64,000 bases of DNA, taken from assembly GCA_047967505.1 (NCBI GenBank), contig CM106540.1. One strand, written 5' to 3'. The DNA comes from Dipteris shenzhenensis. Lineage: Eukaryota; Polypodiophyta; Polypodiopsida; Gleicheniales. The translations under genes were made by a program, and so were the position numbers. How positions within the stretch are numbered: position 1 is the stretch's first letter; each line of letters starts with the position of its first letter. Positions 44,277-56,950 of the stretch are shown piece after piece. The notes beneath the pieces are model-generated. The model was not told the DNA's origin. It did not search any database and saw nothing but the letters and a program-made list of their open reading frames with translations.

Positions 44277-45370
44277 TTTCAACAGACAAGCTGCAAACAT
44301 TGTTGTCATTATATAAGAACGTCGAGTTGGTTGTCATCGATGAGGTTTCAATGGTGGGCGCAAACACATTCATGTTGGCGGATATGCGCATGAGAGAAAT
44401 ACGACATAGGCATGACGAGCCATTTGGAGGGTTGGATGCGCTTTTTTGTGGGGACTTCTGCCAAGCAAGCCCCATTAAAGACTCATGGTTGTTCTCCCAA
44501 CTACCAGCAGGAAGTTTGTTGCTAGGGTCATGCTGGAGAGCAAGAATACAATACTATGAACTAAAACAACCAATGAGACAAAATAACGTCTTGTTCTTGC
44601 AAATGCTAAACAAATTCTGCGTTTGTTCACAAACCAACGAGGAACTCGAGCATTTTAACAATGAGTACGTTCGACCAGTTCCAAGAAAGAGCGAGACGCC
44701 ACACCTTTTTTACACAAGTGCAACCAAAGACGAGCATGACAACCCCGTGTTTGAAGCATTCGAGGGGGAGGCACACATTTTGACAGCGATTGACCATAAA
44801 CATAGAACATGCAGCAAGACGATCAACATCCTTGTAGACCCAAGAAAAATAGGAGGCTTGCACAAACAACTAGCCCTGAAAGCTGGCATGATTGTGGAAA
44901 CTTGTTTGGGGAATTTCGACATTGAGGATGGGATAGTAAATGGTGCAGATGCGGTGTTCAAAGGGTCAAACATAGACAGCAAACTGCCAATTGCATGGAT
45001 TGAACTGTCTGATAAGACAGTTGAAGAGAAAGGACGCGCAATGATAAAAAACACAGAGCTGGATGGTGCTCCTAAAACATGGACATTGGTACTACAAATA
45101 AACGAGGGAGTTCCAAATAGGCAACAACCGCTTGAACAGTGGAACCAGGACACAGTTTCCTATACAACCGACGTGAGCAAGAACGATTCACCGTTCGCAG
45201 GGGTTGAAGATGGATAGGGTAACGTTCGACCCTACTGGCATAAAGACACATGGGCTTGTATACACGGGTTTGTTAAGGGTGAGGGACCCAGAGAACCTTT
45301 ACCTACTTGCACCTATAAAACAAGAAAACGTAAAGGTGGACCGAAGGGTCCTGCAAGAAATCAAACTTCT
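44183..45370 (+). pseudogene. Helitron Pif1-type helicase, C-terminal two thirds
   Basis: The frame from 44183 reads LSTDKLQTLLSLYKNVELVVIDEVSMVG, the Walker B segment of Pif1-family helicases, then GDFCQASPIKD (motif III, usually GDFxQLPP) and ELKQPMRQNN. Motif V (TIHRSQGLKMDRV, about 45170) and motif VI (GLVYTGLLRVRDPENLYLL, about 45255-45310) lie in another frame, after a frameshift near 45115 and a TGA. Walker A is not present upstream: the frame starts at the duplicated segment instead. It is inactive. Confidence 0.85.
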
Positions 45371-46029
45371 ATAGACTGAATGCCTATGGGTGCTTGGGGA
45401 CAATCAAATATGGAGCAATGACATTGCGGGGGTGACCATGGTTAGCTTAAACACAAGGAGGATCCCTAGCCACAAAGAGGAAATATTGCATTGCCCATAC
45501 ATAAAAAATGCAACGATAGTGTGTTTGCAAGAAACACATGCAAAATGTGCCGACGAGATGAAATTGTCGAACATGGAACACATTGCATCAACAAAAGGAA
45601 TGGGACATACTACGATAGGTCTTCGAAACTTAAATAAGCTTTTACGGAAAGGGAACAAAATGCATACTCACAATCCTTGAAACGAAGCATGGAAAAGAAC
45701 ACGCAATACTAAACGTGTACAAGTCCCCCCATGCAACAGATAAAAGCCTCATGGAGATGCTTCAAATAATTCAAGAAAAAAAAGAGCTTCCAAACCTAAG
45801 GTGCATTGTCGGCAACTTTAACATTGACTACAAAAATGACAGTAGCAGTAGAAGTCAAAGGCTGCGAGGGTACATCGCAAGAAACAAGATGGGCAACTTG
45901 TCCTTCAACCAACAACAATCAATGGAAGAAATTTGGCCCACATTTGGTCAACATCACCGGCACATCACACGCACACACGGGCACAAAATTTATTTATTGG
46001 TCGGACCATTAGCTAGGCAGGCCAGATGA
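45371..46029 (+). pseudogene. Endonuclease/exonuclease/phosphatase domain following the helicase
   Basis: SLNTRRIPSHKEEI, then IVCLQETHAK (metal-binding Glu) at 45520, a frame change near 45665, VYKSPHATDKS (45715) and IVGNFNIDYKND (the GDFN-type catalytic Asp/Asn motif). A C-terminal GTKFIYWSDH in another frame near 45985 matches the terminal S-D-H signature of this fold. Its place directly after the Pif1 motif VI region is that of Helentron (Helitron2) proteins, which carry an apurinic-type endonuclease at the C-terminus. Confidence 0.75.
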
Positions 46030-46408
46030 ATCTTTTCAGCCTTGTGTATAACATAGTTTGCGCCTATTTACATGTGGAAATTCACAGAAGACGCTAGTAT
46101 AATAGGGAGGGGTCATTTGGAGAGAGGGTTGGTTGTCAAGACTGGTTCTTGTGGATTTTGAATTAGGAGCTCGCCTGTGAAGCTAGGGTTTCCAGTTCAT
46201 CTTTGCAACCTCTGCGGGCTTGTGTTCTAGGGTTCCTGGCGATCTTTGATTCTTGTTGCTTTGCCAATTCCCATCCTTCTCGCAAATTGCCTCACCCTCC
46301 ACCCCCATGATTCCTCGGTGGTAGGAGCTCCCGCTCGGTTTTGCCTCTCCCCGTTAATTCACGCACTCTTTCTTCGCTTTGCTCTTACCCTTTGTGCACA
46401 CACAGGTC
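46030..46408 (+). promoter_or_regulatory. Upstream region and probable 5' leader of PRP38B
   Basis: 380 bp separate the Helitron relic from the PRP38B start. CT-rich leader-like text (CTTCTCGCAAATTGCCTCACC) lies near 46260-46400. A TATAATA-like motif at about 46097 is the only core-promoter candidate I see. An ATG at 46246 is out of the PRP38B frame and may be an upstream ORF. This is a weak inference. Confidence 0.35.
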
Positions 46409-49400
46409 ATGGAAGTTCAGACTTGTGGCCGGCCCATCGATACCCTTCTCGAGAAAGTATTGTGTATGAATATATTGTCTTCCGACTATTTCAAGGAATT
46501 GTACAGATTGAAGACGTATCACGAGGTTATCGACGAGATCTACAATCAGGTGGATCATGTGGAACCTTGGATGACCGGCAATTGCAGAGGGCCTTCCACG
46601 GCTTTCTGTTTGCTGTATAAATTGTTTACTATGAAGCTGACAGTCAAGCAGATGCAAGGCCTTCTTAACCATCCGGATTCGCCATACATTCGAGCGGTAC
46701 GTCTCTTTTTTTTGTATTTCCTGTTTAGGTGCGGGCGCCAGTCTGACATTTCCGCTGTTTTGTAAAACCCTCACGATGGGATAGTTATGGCTTCGTTGTG
46801 TTGCATCTTTAGTGCCGACAGCTTTGGTTTGGCATTGATGTGACTCCAATAATACTATAATTGGACGGGCGTTCCGAATTGTGTTGATGATATCCATGCT
46901 AAATGAATGAGCCTCTAAGAGAAACTTGTGCCGGCTACGATGGATTGAAGTCTGCACTTTGTTTTTTTGGATTTTTTTTTTGAGGTTACACTCTGTGCCA
47001 CCTCCTCACGGTTTTTTTTTTGGGTTAAGAAGAGAGTCATGCAATCAATTGAAAGGAAGATGACTGCATACGGGTAGTATCAAATCATCAACTAGGAGAT
47101 CCTCCCCGAATTCTGCACGACAAGGCTACTGCTATGGTCACAAAGGGAGGACAGGCAGATCCTTTGGGCGAAGGGATAGCTCCACAGGCAGTGTGCTTCG
47201 TCTCTAGGTCTTTGCCACTCTGCAATGCCCGGTTCCTCCTCTCCTTATGTGCACTAGCAAATGGCCAATAAGCATTGTGGACCGCTCTTTGGAAGCTTTG
47301 AGGCAACTTCTAGAGCAGCAGGAGAAGCGAGTTTGGGCACTGTCACACCTGAGGGCAGCATTTTCAATTTTGGGCCTAAGGGGAGCCAGTTGTAAGATAG
47401 GAGAGAGAGACACAGCCATCCCAAAGGCGCGTCGCCACCAGGAGTTTAGAGCGGCTTCATGCATTGCATCCTCCTCTAGAGTTTGGCCAGTTCTTCAGGA
47501 TAGTGTGCTACTCAAAGCTTTCTTGACAGCTTATATATAATGCATTTGTGATCCCTACCTGTTTTTTTACAGCACTCAAGGTGACCTAAGGCAGTGGTAG
47601 GGGACTCAGGTCTTGGGGACGACGGAGTCTTGACTGGACTGGCAGGGGATCAGGGTGGAATTTCTAATGTGAAGTGGATTTGTCTTGCTAAAATATTTGA
47701 GTTCTCTTGGGATCAGTGTTTAGATTTTGGGTGTACATGTCATGGGCATCTACCAGCCCATGGCCATGGCTATTTACATGCAAGCCATGCAACCCAGGAG
47801 CAGCCCCAGGGCAGGCCAACAGAGTACAAGGGCAGGAGGGGCCTCCCCAGCCCAAACCTATTTTGGCAAGACCAGCCAGTCTGTAGATCTACAGACTCAG
47901 TTGGCAGTCCTTGGGTTTACAGACTCAGTCCGCTAAGCAGGATGTGGTGGGGCTGAACCTATTTAAAGGTCCACTTCTGAGCCTCATTGATCATGAACCC
48001 CTGCAGCAGTTCAAACCCCAGAGGCACCCTACAGCCCTCCATCAGAGCCAGGAGGACCTCAGACCTTGGACATCAGTTAGAAGAGGAGCAGTCTGTCTCT
48101 CTCCATCTCCCTACATGGAGGGACCACCCTTCACTCCATCTGTATCTCAGTGTATGGGCAAACAATTGTATCCCAGCCTATTGGCAAGCAGTAACTACAG
48201 TAAATACTCTTATGGACAGGGGGGTGGGGGGTGCAACCAGTTCCACATTCCCTCACATACACTCACAGAAGTAGACTGTTGAGCCTTTGTAGTACACGGT
48301 TCTGCACTCAGCTAGATAACGAGAGATAGCTTCCTTGTATCGTATAGTCTTATAGTACGTATTAATATTATAGTCATAATCCAAGTTCTTATACATTTAA
48401 TCAGCAATGAAATACAAAATGCTTAAGATTTATGTGTCATTGTTATCAAATATCCAAGTCTTTGTGAAAGCATATATACTTTTTGCTTAAGATTTTGCTT
48501 GTTTGGGAGAGACTAAAATGAAATTGTTTAGAGTTCACAAGCAGTTGTGGCTTGAATGAAGAGATTTGGACTACTTTTTGATTAGCCTTCTCTTTTAGTG
48601 CTAGCCTTCGTCATGGCTGAGTTTGCCCTTCACCTCCGGAGTGCCGACAGAAACTCAGTACGAAGACTTTGTATAAATGGATGCTCAAGTATGTGTGGGT
48701 GTGTGGATTTGTATGTGAGAGCATACTTTAATACTATGGTCTACACCCACTGTTGGGTGCTGATGATGTCAGTGGGGATGTCAAAGTAGCTAGTCCCTGC
48801 TATGCGTGATGGAGTTTATGGTTTTCAATCTTATGAGTGACTCTCGTGAGATTGAAACTGCACTATGTTGTGTTTTTAGAGGATGAGTTTGGGAATGTTC
48901 CTGGATTCATCTAGGTATATACTTTTTGTCTAGCTGACGAGCACGGCTGCATGGAATTTGGAGCTTTGTGATTAGTTCTATTTTTTGTACCTGGCATTAT
49001 GTCAGCTGCGTGCATTTATGAGATTTTATTCAACTTATGACTGAAAAATCTGAGCTTTTTCTGCTGTTAGGTAGGATTCTTGTATCTTCGCTATGTTGGG
49101 GATCCAAAGACACTTTGGGGCTGGTACGAACAATACGTTAAGGATGATGAGGTATTGTCCTAAGCTCTTACTATGATATCTCACTAAAGCAAGTATGTTG
49201 AAAAGTTTTCCTATTATGTGCGTATGTGTATCTCTGTTAACTTAGTTGCTTCTACTTCAACCGAGAGACTTGTAATGTTGTAGCAAAGAGTACTTAACAA
49301 AGTATTGAGCCCACACAATCTTTTTCAATCAAAAGACTAGCTGGCCTGAGAGAGAGACTTATTAATGTCCATGAAAGACCAAATGGGACTAGGATAAGTG

Positions 49401-52400
49401 GGATACACCAAAATCCAAAATGGTGTGGATTGCCACCCCCTAGGTTTCTAGTCAACCTAACTACAAATTCTCGACTGATTGTCTTGGTCTTAGTTTTGAA
49501 AACTGGTTTGTCTTTCTCTACAAACTACCCCCTTGCACTCTTTCTTGGTTTATCTAACTTTAGCTAGCTCTCCATTGAATTGATCTCCCTTTCTTTCTTT
49601 CCAAACAAATGTTTGAGTGACTTCCAATTCTAGATTGAGTTTTTCAATCTAGCCTAAAGAACTTTGATAACTGTTTTTCTTTTTCTATAACTTGGCCACA
49701 TGTCCCCATTGGCTTTTCTGACTTTAACTAGGTTATCAGCTCTTTATTTGATTTTTTGGAGTCATGTACCTTGCTACCTTTGTCTATGTATTGTTAAGGT
49801 TGCTGGTTTGTGTGAGAATTCATGTCTTGTCTTCTTTGGTATTGAAGGTAAATTGTGTGAAAGTTTTCTTCTCTTGCATTATTGTCAAAAGCAGTATTTA
49901 CTCTCTTGAGTGAAGTGCATGCATAGTCACATCCCTTTTAAATGTTGTGCAATAGTCAACCCATTCTAAAGTTTTGTGTTCTTGTTTGACCTTATGGTCT
50001 TGAATGACGGTTTCCTTTTAAAATGTGCTCCATCTCCACTTCTCCAAAGTTGTATAGTATCAAAATGCTTGTGGCAGTGAACAATGCAACGTTAAATACC
50101 GTGCCTTTTCTAGGACCTAGTGTCCTTGGAATGATCATGGAACAATTCTTAGATTACGTCTTGATTTGTGATAAATGTGGGACCTAAGCTTCTTTTGCAA
50201 CACTTGGGACAGAGGCATGAAAACTTACGCTTGCGCTTTTGTTATCCTTGAATTCAGCCCTAGGTCAGCTTGGGAAAATACCTTAGCCTCTACTCACCTT
50301 GTACTCCTTGCTGAGCTTGTCAGGTGTTTTTCTAACGTTGTCCGAATTTGGTATGGCTTGTAAGCGACCAAGAAGCAGGTTGTCATCCTTGAAGTTTGCC
50401 ATTGATGAAATAAAATATTTGATGGTTGAAAAGACCTGCAAATAGTAGGACAGAGCTCTGAAGGAGGTCCAAGTGGGAAAGGCACTGAAGTTGATAGCAT
50501 ATATCCACCGAAGGTTAAGGACAGCCATGTTAAGAAGAGGAAACCAACTCTGAGTTGGAACTTCAAAACCCAGATCCACAGGTGAGCAAAGTTGTGCTGC
50601 ATTTATTTGATTCTTTCCACTTAAAAATACAGAACCAGCTGGATAAGCTTGTAACTAATTGTATTCTTCAGAGTAGGGGGTCTATGTTGCTGTAGCTTAA
50701 GGTAGACAAAGTGCCATGGGCATGCTTCAGCCCATGGCATGGCTGCCTACTTGGCATTCTCTGACGTAGGGCAGGAGGCATGAGGCTGCCTCAAGCTCCA
50801 GCCAGCAAGGAAAGATCCATGTGGCAGACATGCAGGCTTCCACATTCCTGCGGGGTACATCTGCAGCATACAAGGCAGCAAACACTGCTGTACTGCCATG
50901 CAAGGCAGTTGGGACAGCCAGCAGGACTGTTGAGAACTTGCATTTTATCGTAACATGCTTCCAGCCAGGCACAGCAGCCAGGGCCACGCGGAGCAGACAT
51001 GTGGAGAGGTCGATCAAGCAGCTCCAATCATGTGTTGTAGGGATGAATTGGCTTGAGGGACAGATCTGTTGTGTGTAGCCATGTAGGGCTCAATGAAAGT
51101 TAGGAAGGATTTTGTTTGGGTTACACCTTTAGAGGGATGTATATCTATATCTTTCCTTGTGTTAGTGTGCTAGAAGGTGAAGGTTCCTCTTGACAATTCA
51201 CATGGTTTGTTCCAGCCCTTTGGGATTTTGGATCCAACCCTTGAGTAGATTGTCATGGAATTGTCAACAGCATTGAAACTGAGGACACGATGTGTTTGGG
51301 AGAGACTAAAATGAAATCGTTTAGACTTCACAAGCAGTTGTAGCTTGAATGAAGAGATTTGGACTACTTTTTGATTAGCCTTCTCCTTTAGTGCTAGCCT
51401 TCGTCATGGCTGAGTATGCCCTTCACCTCCGGAGTGCCGAGAGAAACTCAGTACGAAGACTTTGTATAAATGGATGCTGAAGTATGTGTGGGTGTGTGGA
51501 TTTGTATGTGTGAGAGCATACTTTTATACTATGGTCTACACCCACTGTTGGGCGCTGATGACATCAGTGGGGATGTCATAGTAGCTAGTCCTTGCTATGC
51601 GTGATGGAGTTTATGGTTTTCAATCTTATGAGTGACTATCGTGAGATTGAAACTGCACTATGTTGTGTTTTTAGAGGATGAGTTTTTGAATGTTCCTGGA
51701 TTCATCTAGGTATATTTACTATCATGGGCAGATTTAGTAAGTTTGCAAGTTGATTGAGTACAAGAGCATCAATGATGCCAAGGACATAGCTTGTTATTGA
51801 TCAAATGCCGCCAGTGTTATAGTGTTAGATTGAGAGTCGAGACTTCATTCGCTAGCTTATTTCTTTAGTACCTTCCATCCACAGCTAGATAGCTAGACAT
51901 AAATTTATATCAGCTTGCCTTTGCTGAATGTTAGTGAGATAGAGTTCAAATGGGAGCAGCAACTTCCATTTATGTTGTAGTGGATCTCGAACGACACCCA
52001 TTCATCTAGCGTGGGCAAGACTTCATATAGAGCATTGTTCGGCACAAAGTTTAAGTTCTTTCTCACTAGATGTTTGGTGTAGGTTAGACTCGTTTTTTGA
52101 AAGCTATGAGCAGTCATTGAAGGAGAAGATAGCCAAAGCACGTGATGGTTAGGAGACTTGGGCCAAGAGCACCACACAAATGTGGAGTACAAGGAAGGTA
52201 CCTCAAGATGTTAAGAAATCAGACTTTTGGACCGTTCCCCATCATTGAGGTCAGCAATGATGTAGCCAAAGAAATGGATGATGCATCCAATGTTCCATGT
52301 GTCATGGCTTAAACCACATGTGGGACCATTGCTTCATATATGCTTTTTTTAAGATGGTCATATATAATGGGAGGATTATATGTAGAAGTGCACATTCAAT

Positions 52401-55400
52401 CAAAGTATTGCAAACTATTAGCTATTGCTGAGATTGTTATCTCTTTCGTTCATGTTGAAAGGCCCTATCGTTCATGTAAAAAACCAATATTCTCATCATT
52501 TTTTAATACTCTACATCACATGTTTGCCATTGTGACGGCCAACAAATGGGATATCAAATAGGAGCAAGCTCGGTGGAAAGGAAATTTAGGAGAGTTCAAA
52601 CCATATATAGTGTCTATCCTTCAAAATCTTGAGCGAGAAGCTTCTCATTGTAATGAAGATTTGCCCTTATTCTCAACAAGGCTGGAAACCTTACGAGTCG
52701 TAAGTTGACCGTCTGCCACCAATTGCACGTCTACCACCAATCTCAATATTTGCCTCTTATTTTTCTGAAAATAGTGTGCAGAACATGTAGTTTTGCAATC
52801 TATGCGTTAGTGGGATTTTGGTTTTAGAGCACTAAACCACCATTGGATTCTGGGTAAGCGGACTTTGACATAGGAGTATCTTGTTGGTCTGCCTTTTGTA
52901 GACAAAACTAAAGTTGAGGCTGCTTTGTTATAGCAATTGCCACTCTTGCTTTAATCATTGATCAAAGCTGTTTGTTAAAATTTTTCGATGGGATTCCAAT
53001 ATTTTCCCCTTGTATTGGTGTGGATTTGGCTACTCTTGTAGGTTTTCCATACACAGTGCAGCAGCAAGGACCGCCTGTTCTTAGTGTTTAACACAGCAAG
53101 GCAGCAGCTGAACTCCGTCACTCATGTGTTCAAAACGTCTTGAATAAGAGAACAATGTCATGGCAGGCTTTGCTGTAGACATTGATTGTTGAACTCAGCA
53201 GATGGAAAATTTGAGTTTGAAAATTTTTAATGCTGTTTAAGTTTCAATGGACTTGGTGTCCAAAGCATTGAGTCATAAATTTACAATACTGTGGCCCCTA
53301 ACACCGAAAGCAATCCCCAAGGAGTAGGGACAGCATGTCTTCTCTATCAAGGAGTGTGTAATGTATTGTCCCTTTTTGCAAAGGTGAAAGGCAGGTGTTA
53401 TTGGTCTCGGGAATTTGACGGATACATGTGTGGTAGTCTGAGGTGTGATGTTTCATCTCCATGTTTGAGAGCTCTGCTAATGCACATGCTTGCACTTAGC
53501 TAAGAACAACGGCTGGGAAGTCATTTATTATATTATTATTCTATTTCTTCTGATTCTGCACTGACGCACCCTGTTTCCAGCAGGTGTCCTATGTAAAGAC
53601 TGGTTTGGCATTTGCTTATCAATTGTTCCAACTTTTCACCCTTTGCACACCACTTGACAGATTGGGGACGTGTTTACTGGGAGGTTGTTGATTAGCATTA
53701 TAGCCATCTCATTGAGGTGACATTTCTGCTGCAGGTGAAGGAAACAAAGGAAAGCCAGCTGAATTAAATTGTAAATCTCATTACTCCTTTCCCAACTAAG
53801 CTGATGTTATTCCATAATTTGTGTGTGTTATGCTATGCTTTGGGGAATGTCAATATGTCTCTCGATTATCTTTCTGAACAGTGGGCAGCCTTGTGCTTGT
53901 CAGAAACTTATAATGAGCTTAGGGCATTAGTTTCTTTCAGCATGTGGATTTGTCGATCCCTTCTTTTGGTACACGGGCAGTGTCATTGTTTTCTTCCATG
54001 AAAAGACCACTGTTGTATGTCGAGAGGTATTATAGTTAAGGAAACCAAATGTGAACAAGTTGGTCCTGCAATAGTATCTTGCACCTTGGCTCTCACACTG
54101 AGAAGGTGCTAATGTACTGGAGCAACAGGTTTCCTAGTTTGATTCATGAAAATGATTGAATTAACTTTGTTCTTTCTTGTTGTATTGTGCCTATGCTAGG
54201 GATGTCTATATTTTTGACGCCAGCAAAAAGCCATATTAAGAGTTTATTTATTTGCTCAGTGAGTCTCTTTTGGGGTTCCTTCAGAGTTCCATTTAGAGGG
54301 CTTATCTTTTTTAGGGTTTCTTTGAAGTCTCAGGTCAGGATCTGGATTTTGAAAATTTTGTTGTTGAATCTAAGGTTACTTAGTTCCTGGGTGCAGGAGT
54401 TTGTGCCTGGTTCAAATGGTAGAACAACAACAATGGGTGTCTACGTTCGTGATCTTTTGTTAGACCAGGTCAGCTTCCTTTCTATTGCAGTGGAGGACCA
54501 CGCAAGAGGTGTTGTGTGTTTACGTTTTGGTTGTCAGAACTTGGCCTTATTTAGATTTATGACCTGGAATTGATTTTGGTTGCACAGGATTTTGGAATGT
54601 TTGTCTCGTTTGTGAGCTGTGACTGATGGAAGATGTTTTATGTGCAGTATTACTTTGATACCCTGTTCCCTCGAACTCCAGTCCCTATCATGCGACAGAT
54701 AACAGCTCACCTAGAAAGATTGAAGCTTCCGACACATCCAACTGGTGTAACCGGTGCTGGTCGTCATGCATCTGATGATACAGCTAGGAGGCCACCATCT
54801 GTGAAAGCAGCACTATCTGTTTCATTTGGACAACGAGCTCCTCATCGTGCATCTACCCGTGGCACATCACCTGTGCGCCGCAATGTCCCTGCATCCCGAG
54901 ATTCACAAACAAATGGAGATGATCGAGATGAACGGGACAAGGACAAGGGAAAGGACATTGATCGATACAGGGGCAAGGACCGGGAAAGGGAAAGATCAGA
55001 CAGGGGGAGAGAACGTGATCGTGAGCAGGAGAGAAGTAGAGACTACGATCGAGAAGGTAGAGGGAAAGGTCGAGATAGGGATAGGGAAACTAGTAAAGGT
55101 TATGGCAGGGACCAAGATCGTGATAGAGAAAGGGGCTACAGCAGAGATCATGATTGGAATAGGGAGCGGGACCGAGAGGTTGACAGAGACAGGCATCGAG
55201 AAAGAGACAGTGACAAGGACCGGGAAGGTCGGGAAAGGCAGCACAGTTTAGATAGGGAAAAGTATTGGGATAGGGACAGACGACATGCTCCAAGCCAAAG
55301 TCCACGAAGGCATGGACACCGCAGTCGGAGTCGCAGTCCTCAAAAGGTTGGAAGTGGGGGCGTGCATAGGTCAAGGAGCCCTGCTAAAGAAAAGACAAAT

Positions 55401-55529
55401 TTGGCTAAACTTCTTGATGTATATGGGGATGCAACTGCCAAGAACAGTGCATCAAATGAACACACTTACCGTGTGAAAGACACAAGCAATGAAGATGTTA
55501 TTCGCTTAGGCGGGAGTACATGGAGGTAA
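46409..55529 (+). CDS. PRP38B: PRP38B-type pre-mRNA splicing factor, four coding exons
   Basis: Coding exons: 46409-46696 (96 codons), 49071-49151 (27), 54397-54468 (24) and 54648-55529 (293 plus stop). All joins are phase 0 with GT/AG borders; total 440 residues. The PRP38 domain starts GRPIDTLLEKVLCMNIL and includes EPWMTGNCRGPSTAFCLLY, FLYLRYVGDPKTLWGWYEQY, NGRTTTMGVYVRDLLL and YYFDTLFPR. It is followed by RPPSVKASLSVSFGQRAPHR-like text and an Arg/Asp/Glu-rich repeat tail (about residues 244-354). The conserved C-terminus ends DVIRLGGSTWR. PRP38 family proteins act in spliceosome activation in the nucleus. Length and domain order match plant homologues. No lesion is seen, so the gene looks functional. 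Introns 1 and 3 are about 2.4 kb and 0.18 kb; intron 2 is about 5.2 kb. Confidence 0.95.
46697..49070 (+). other. PRP38B intron 1 (2.37 kb)
   Basis: Donor GTACGT, acceptor TGTTAG. The centre (about 47090-48290) has a more balanced composition than its flanks and several short open frames without recognisable domains. It may be an old insertion. 48502-48918 is one copy of a repeat that recurs in intron 2. Confidence 0.85.
48502..48918 (+). repeat. ~417-bp direct repeat, copy 1 (intron 1)
   Basis: From TTGGGAGAGACTAAAATGAA to TTCATCTAGGTATATACTTT. It is nearly identical to 51295-51718 in intron 2, with only scattered substitutions and a 4-bp insertion. It includes the shared TAGCCTTCGTCATGGCTGAG and CACCCACTGTTGGG segments. 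Confidence 0.9.
49152..54396 (+). other. PRP38B intron 2 (5.2 kb)
   Basis: Donor GTATTG, acceptor GTGCAG. No recognisable transposase or polyprotein is inside. A GC-richer patch lies at 50700-51080. The second copy of the direct repeat is at 51295-51718. Confidence 0.85.
51295..51718 (+). repeat. ~420-bp direct repeat, copy 2 (intron 2)
   Basis: See copy 1 at 48502-48918. The match begins and ends inside unrelated flanks. Copy 2 has an extra GTGA in the GTATGTGTGAGAGCATAC stretch. Confidence 0.9.
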
Positions 55530-56036
55530 AGGCAATAAGCCAGCCAAATGTCCAAGAGTTTTAAAAAAAAGGGAAGCCTTGCTGGATTGTGGCAACTTAA
55601 TCAGTAATTTCTTCAGAGCACAATTATGAAGAGTGCGATCAAATCTATAAGTGATGTTGTGAAGAGACGGACTCTGTAAAATGAAATGGTAGTGTCTTGG
55701 ATGCCTTTGTATATTGATGTCCTGAAATCTGATGCTTGACATCAATAGCAGACAAATGGCTGTCACGCCATCATTTTGGTGTCTTTTATTCATTTTATGA
55801 CACTTGGCTACTCGGATTGTTTATGGTATCCTTTGGTAGTAAAAGCTAGCAGTGTAGATCAATTAGTTGCATTGGGAGCATATTTGTATTGACTGGGTTC
55901 ACAATTGCTCAGTTCTTGGTGTATTGCATCCAGGGAAATACCAGGAATTAGTGTTATGACTTTAGCAGAAAGTGGCTTCAAAATTTGAGAGCCAGTGTCT
56001 TGTTCGGAGGGTCACAAGCTGAGGGCACTGTGAAAA
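55530..56036 (+). other. PRP38B 3' flank
   Basis: Probable 3' untranslated region and downstream DNA. I see no clear AATAAA signal. No other gene is present. Confidence 0.5.
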
Positions 56037-56508
56037 GGCTTTATTTGGCAGACGCCAAAAGCCAGAAACTACTGCTGTAAGTTTCTATTCTTCTACAGAA
56101 AATCCCTCTATCTCTCACACACACACACACAAACACACGATTATCGGGTTTTAAAAAAAAAATGCCGTGTTATTCTTTATATGTGAGATTTTTCATAATT
56201 AAATCAGTGTGACCTATTTAGAACAGTACTAGCATAACAAGAAACGATTATCGGGTTTAAAAAAAATTATGCCGTGTTATTCTACAGAAAAGGCTTACTT
56301 TATTTGGCAGAAGCCAAAAGCCAGAAACTACTGCCGTAAGTTTCTATTCTTCTACAGAAACTCTCTCTCTCTCTCTCACACACACACAAACACACGATTA
56401 TTGGGTTTTAAAAAAAATTATGCTGTGTTATTCTTTAAATGTGAGATTTTTCACAATTAAATCAGTGTGACCTATTTAGCACAGTATTGCATGACAAGAA
56501 ATGAAATC
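56037..56508 (+). repeat. ~259-bp tandem duplication with CT/CA microsatellite
   Basis: The unit starting GGCTTTATTTGGCAG at about 56037 recurs at about 56296 (TATTTGGCAG at 56042 and 56301). Each copy contains CTACTGC(T/C)GTAAGTTTC, a CT/CA dinucleotide run, CACACGATTAT(C/T)GGGTTTT and ATCAGTGTGACCTATTTAG. Confidence 0.9.
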
Positions 56509-56950
56509 CAATGACAAAAAACTTAATCTATTGTCATTGAAGTTAATATTTTATAATTGTCTTATCAAATCATCATTCTTTGTAGTGTTAACAAGTGTTT
56601 GTTAATTGAATAGTCACCTGGTTTGATTTGTTAGTGTTGCTTGAAACTGGCAGCGCTCTACTAACACTTTTTAAAAAAACTGTCCTCCCAATTTGACACA
56701 CATCCCATCCTGCCAATCAATTTTGGACTCTTATTAACTCTACGGTAGGCAGCCTAAAGAGATGTTTTGGTTTTCTTCCACCTCCTTGAGCCACTTGTAA
56801 CAAATGTGGTCGGTTTATGTAGATTGATTTTAACCATGAAGGTTTTATTCCAATAGTGTAAAAACCATATACACACTTTTCATGATAAACTTATATAAAT
56901 GATTGAACTTCTAAGCTAGAGTGCAGCTCGTTCTGCTAATTGATTAATTT
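56509..56950. other. Intergenic, nothing recognised
   Basis: AT-rich sequence without a plausible coding frame or repeat. Confidence 0.5.

Noticed and set aside
47090-48290. Possible captured gene in PRP38B intron 1 (several short frames, balanced composition)
   Set aside because: No frame exceeds about 125 codons and none has a recognisable motif. The splice logic of PRP38B passes over it cleanly.
55090-55374. Minus-strand Cys/Pro/His-rich frame over PRP38B exon 4
   Set aside because: It is the antisense shadow of the Arg/Asp repeat tail.
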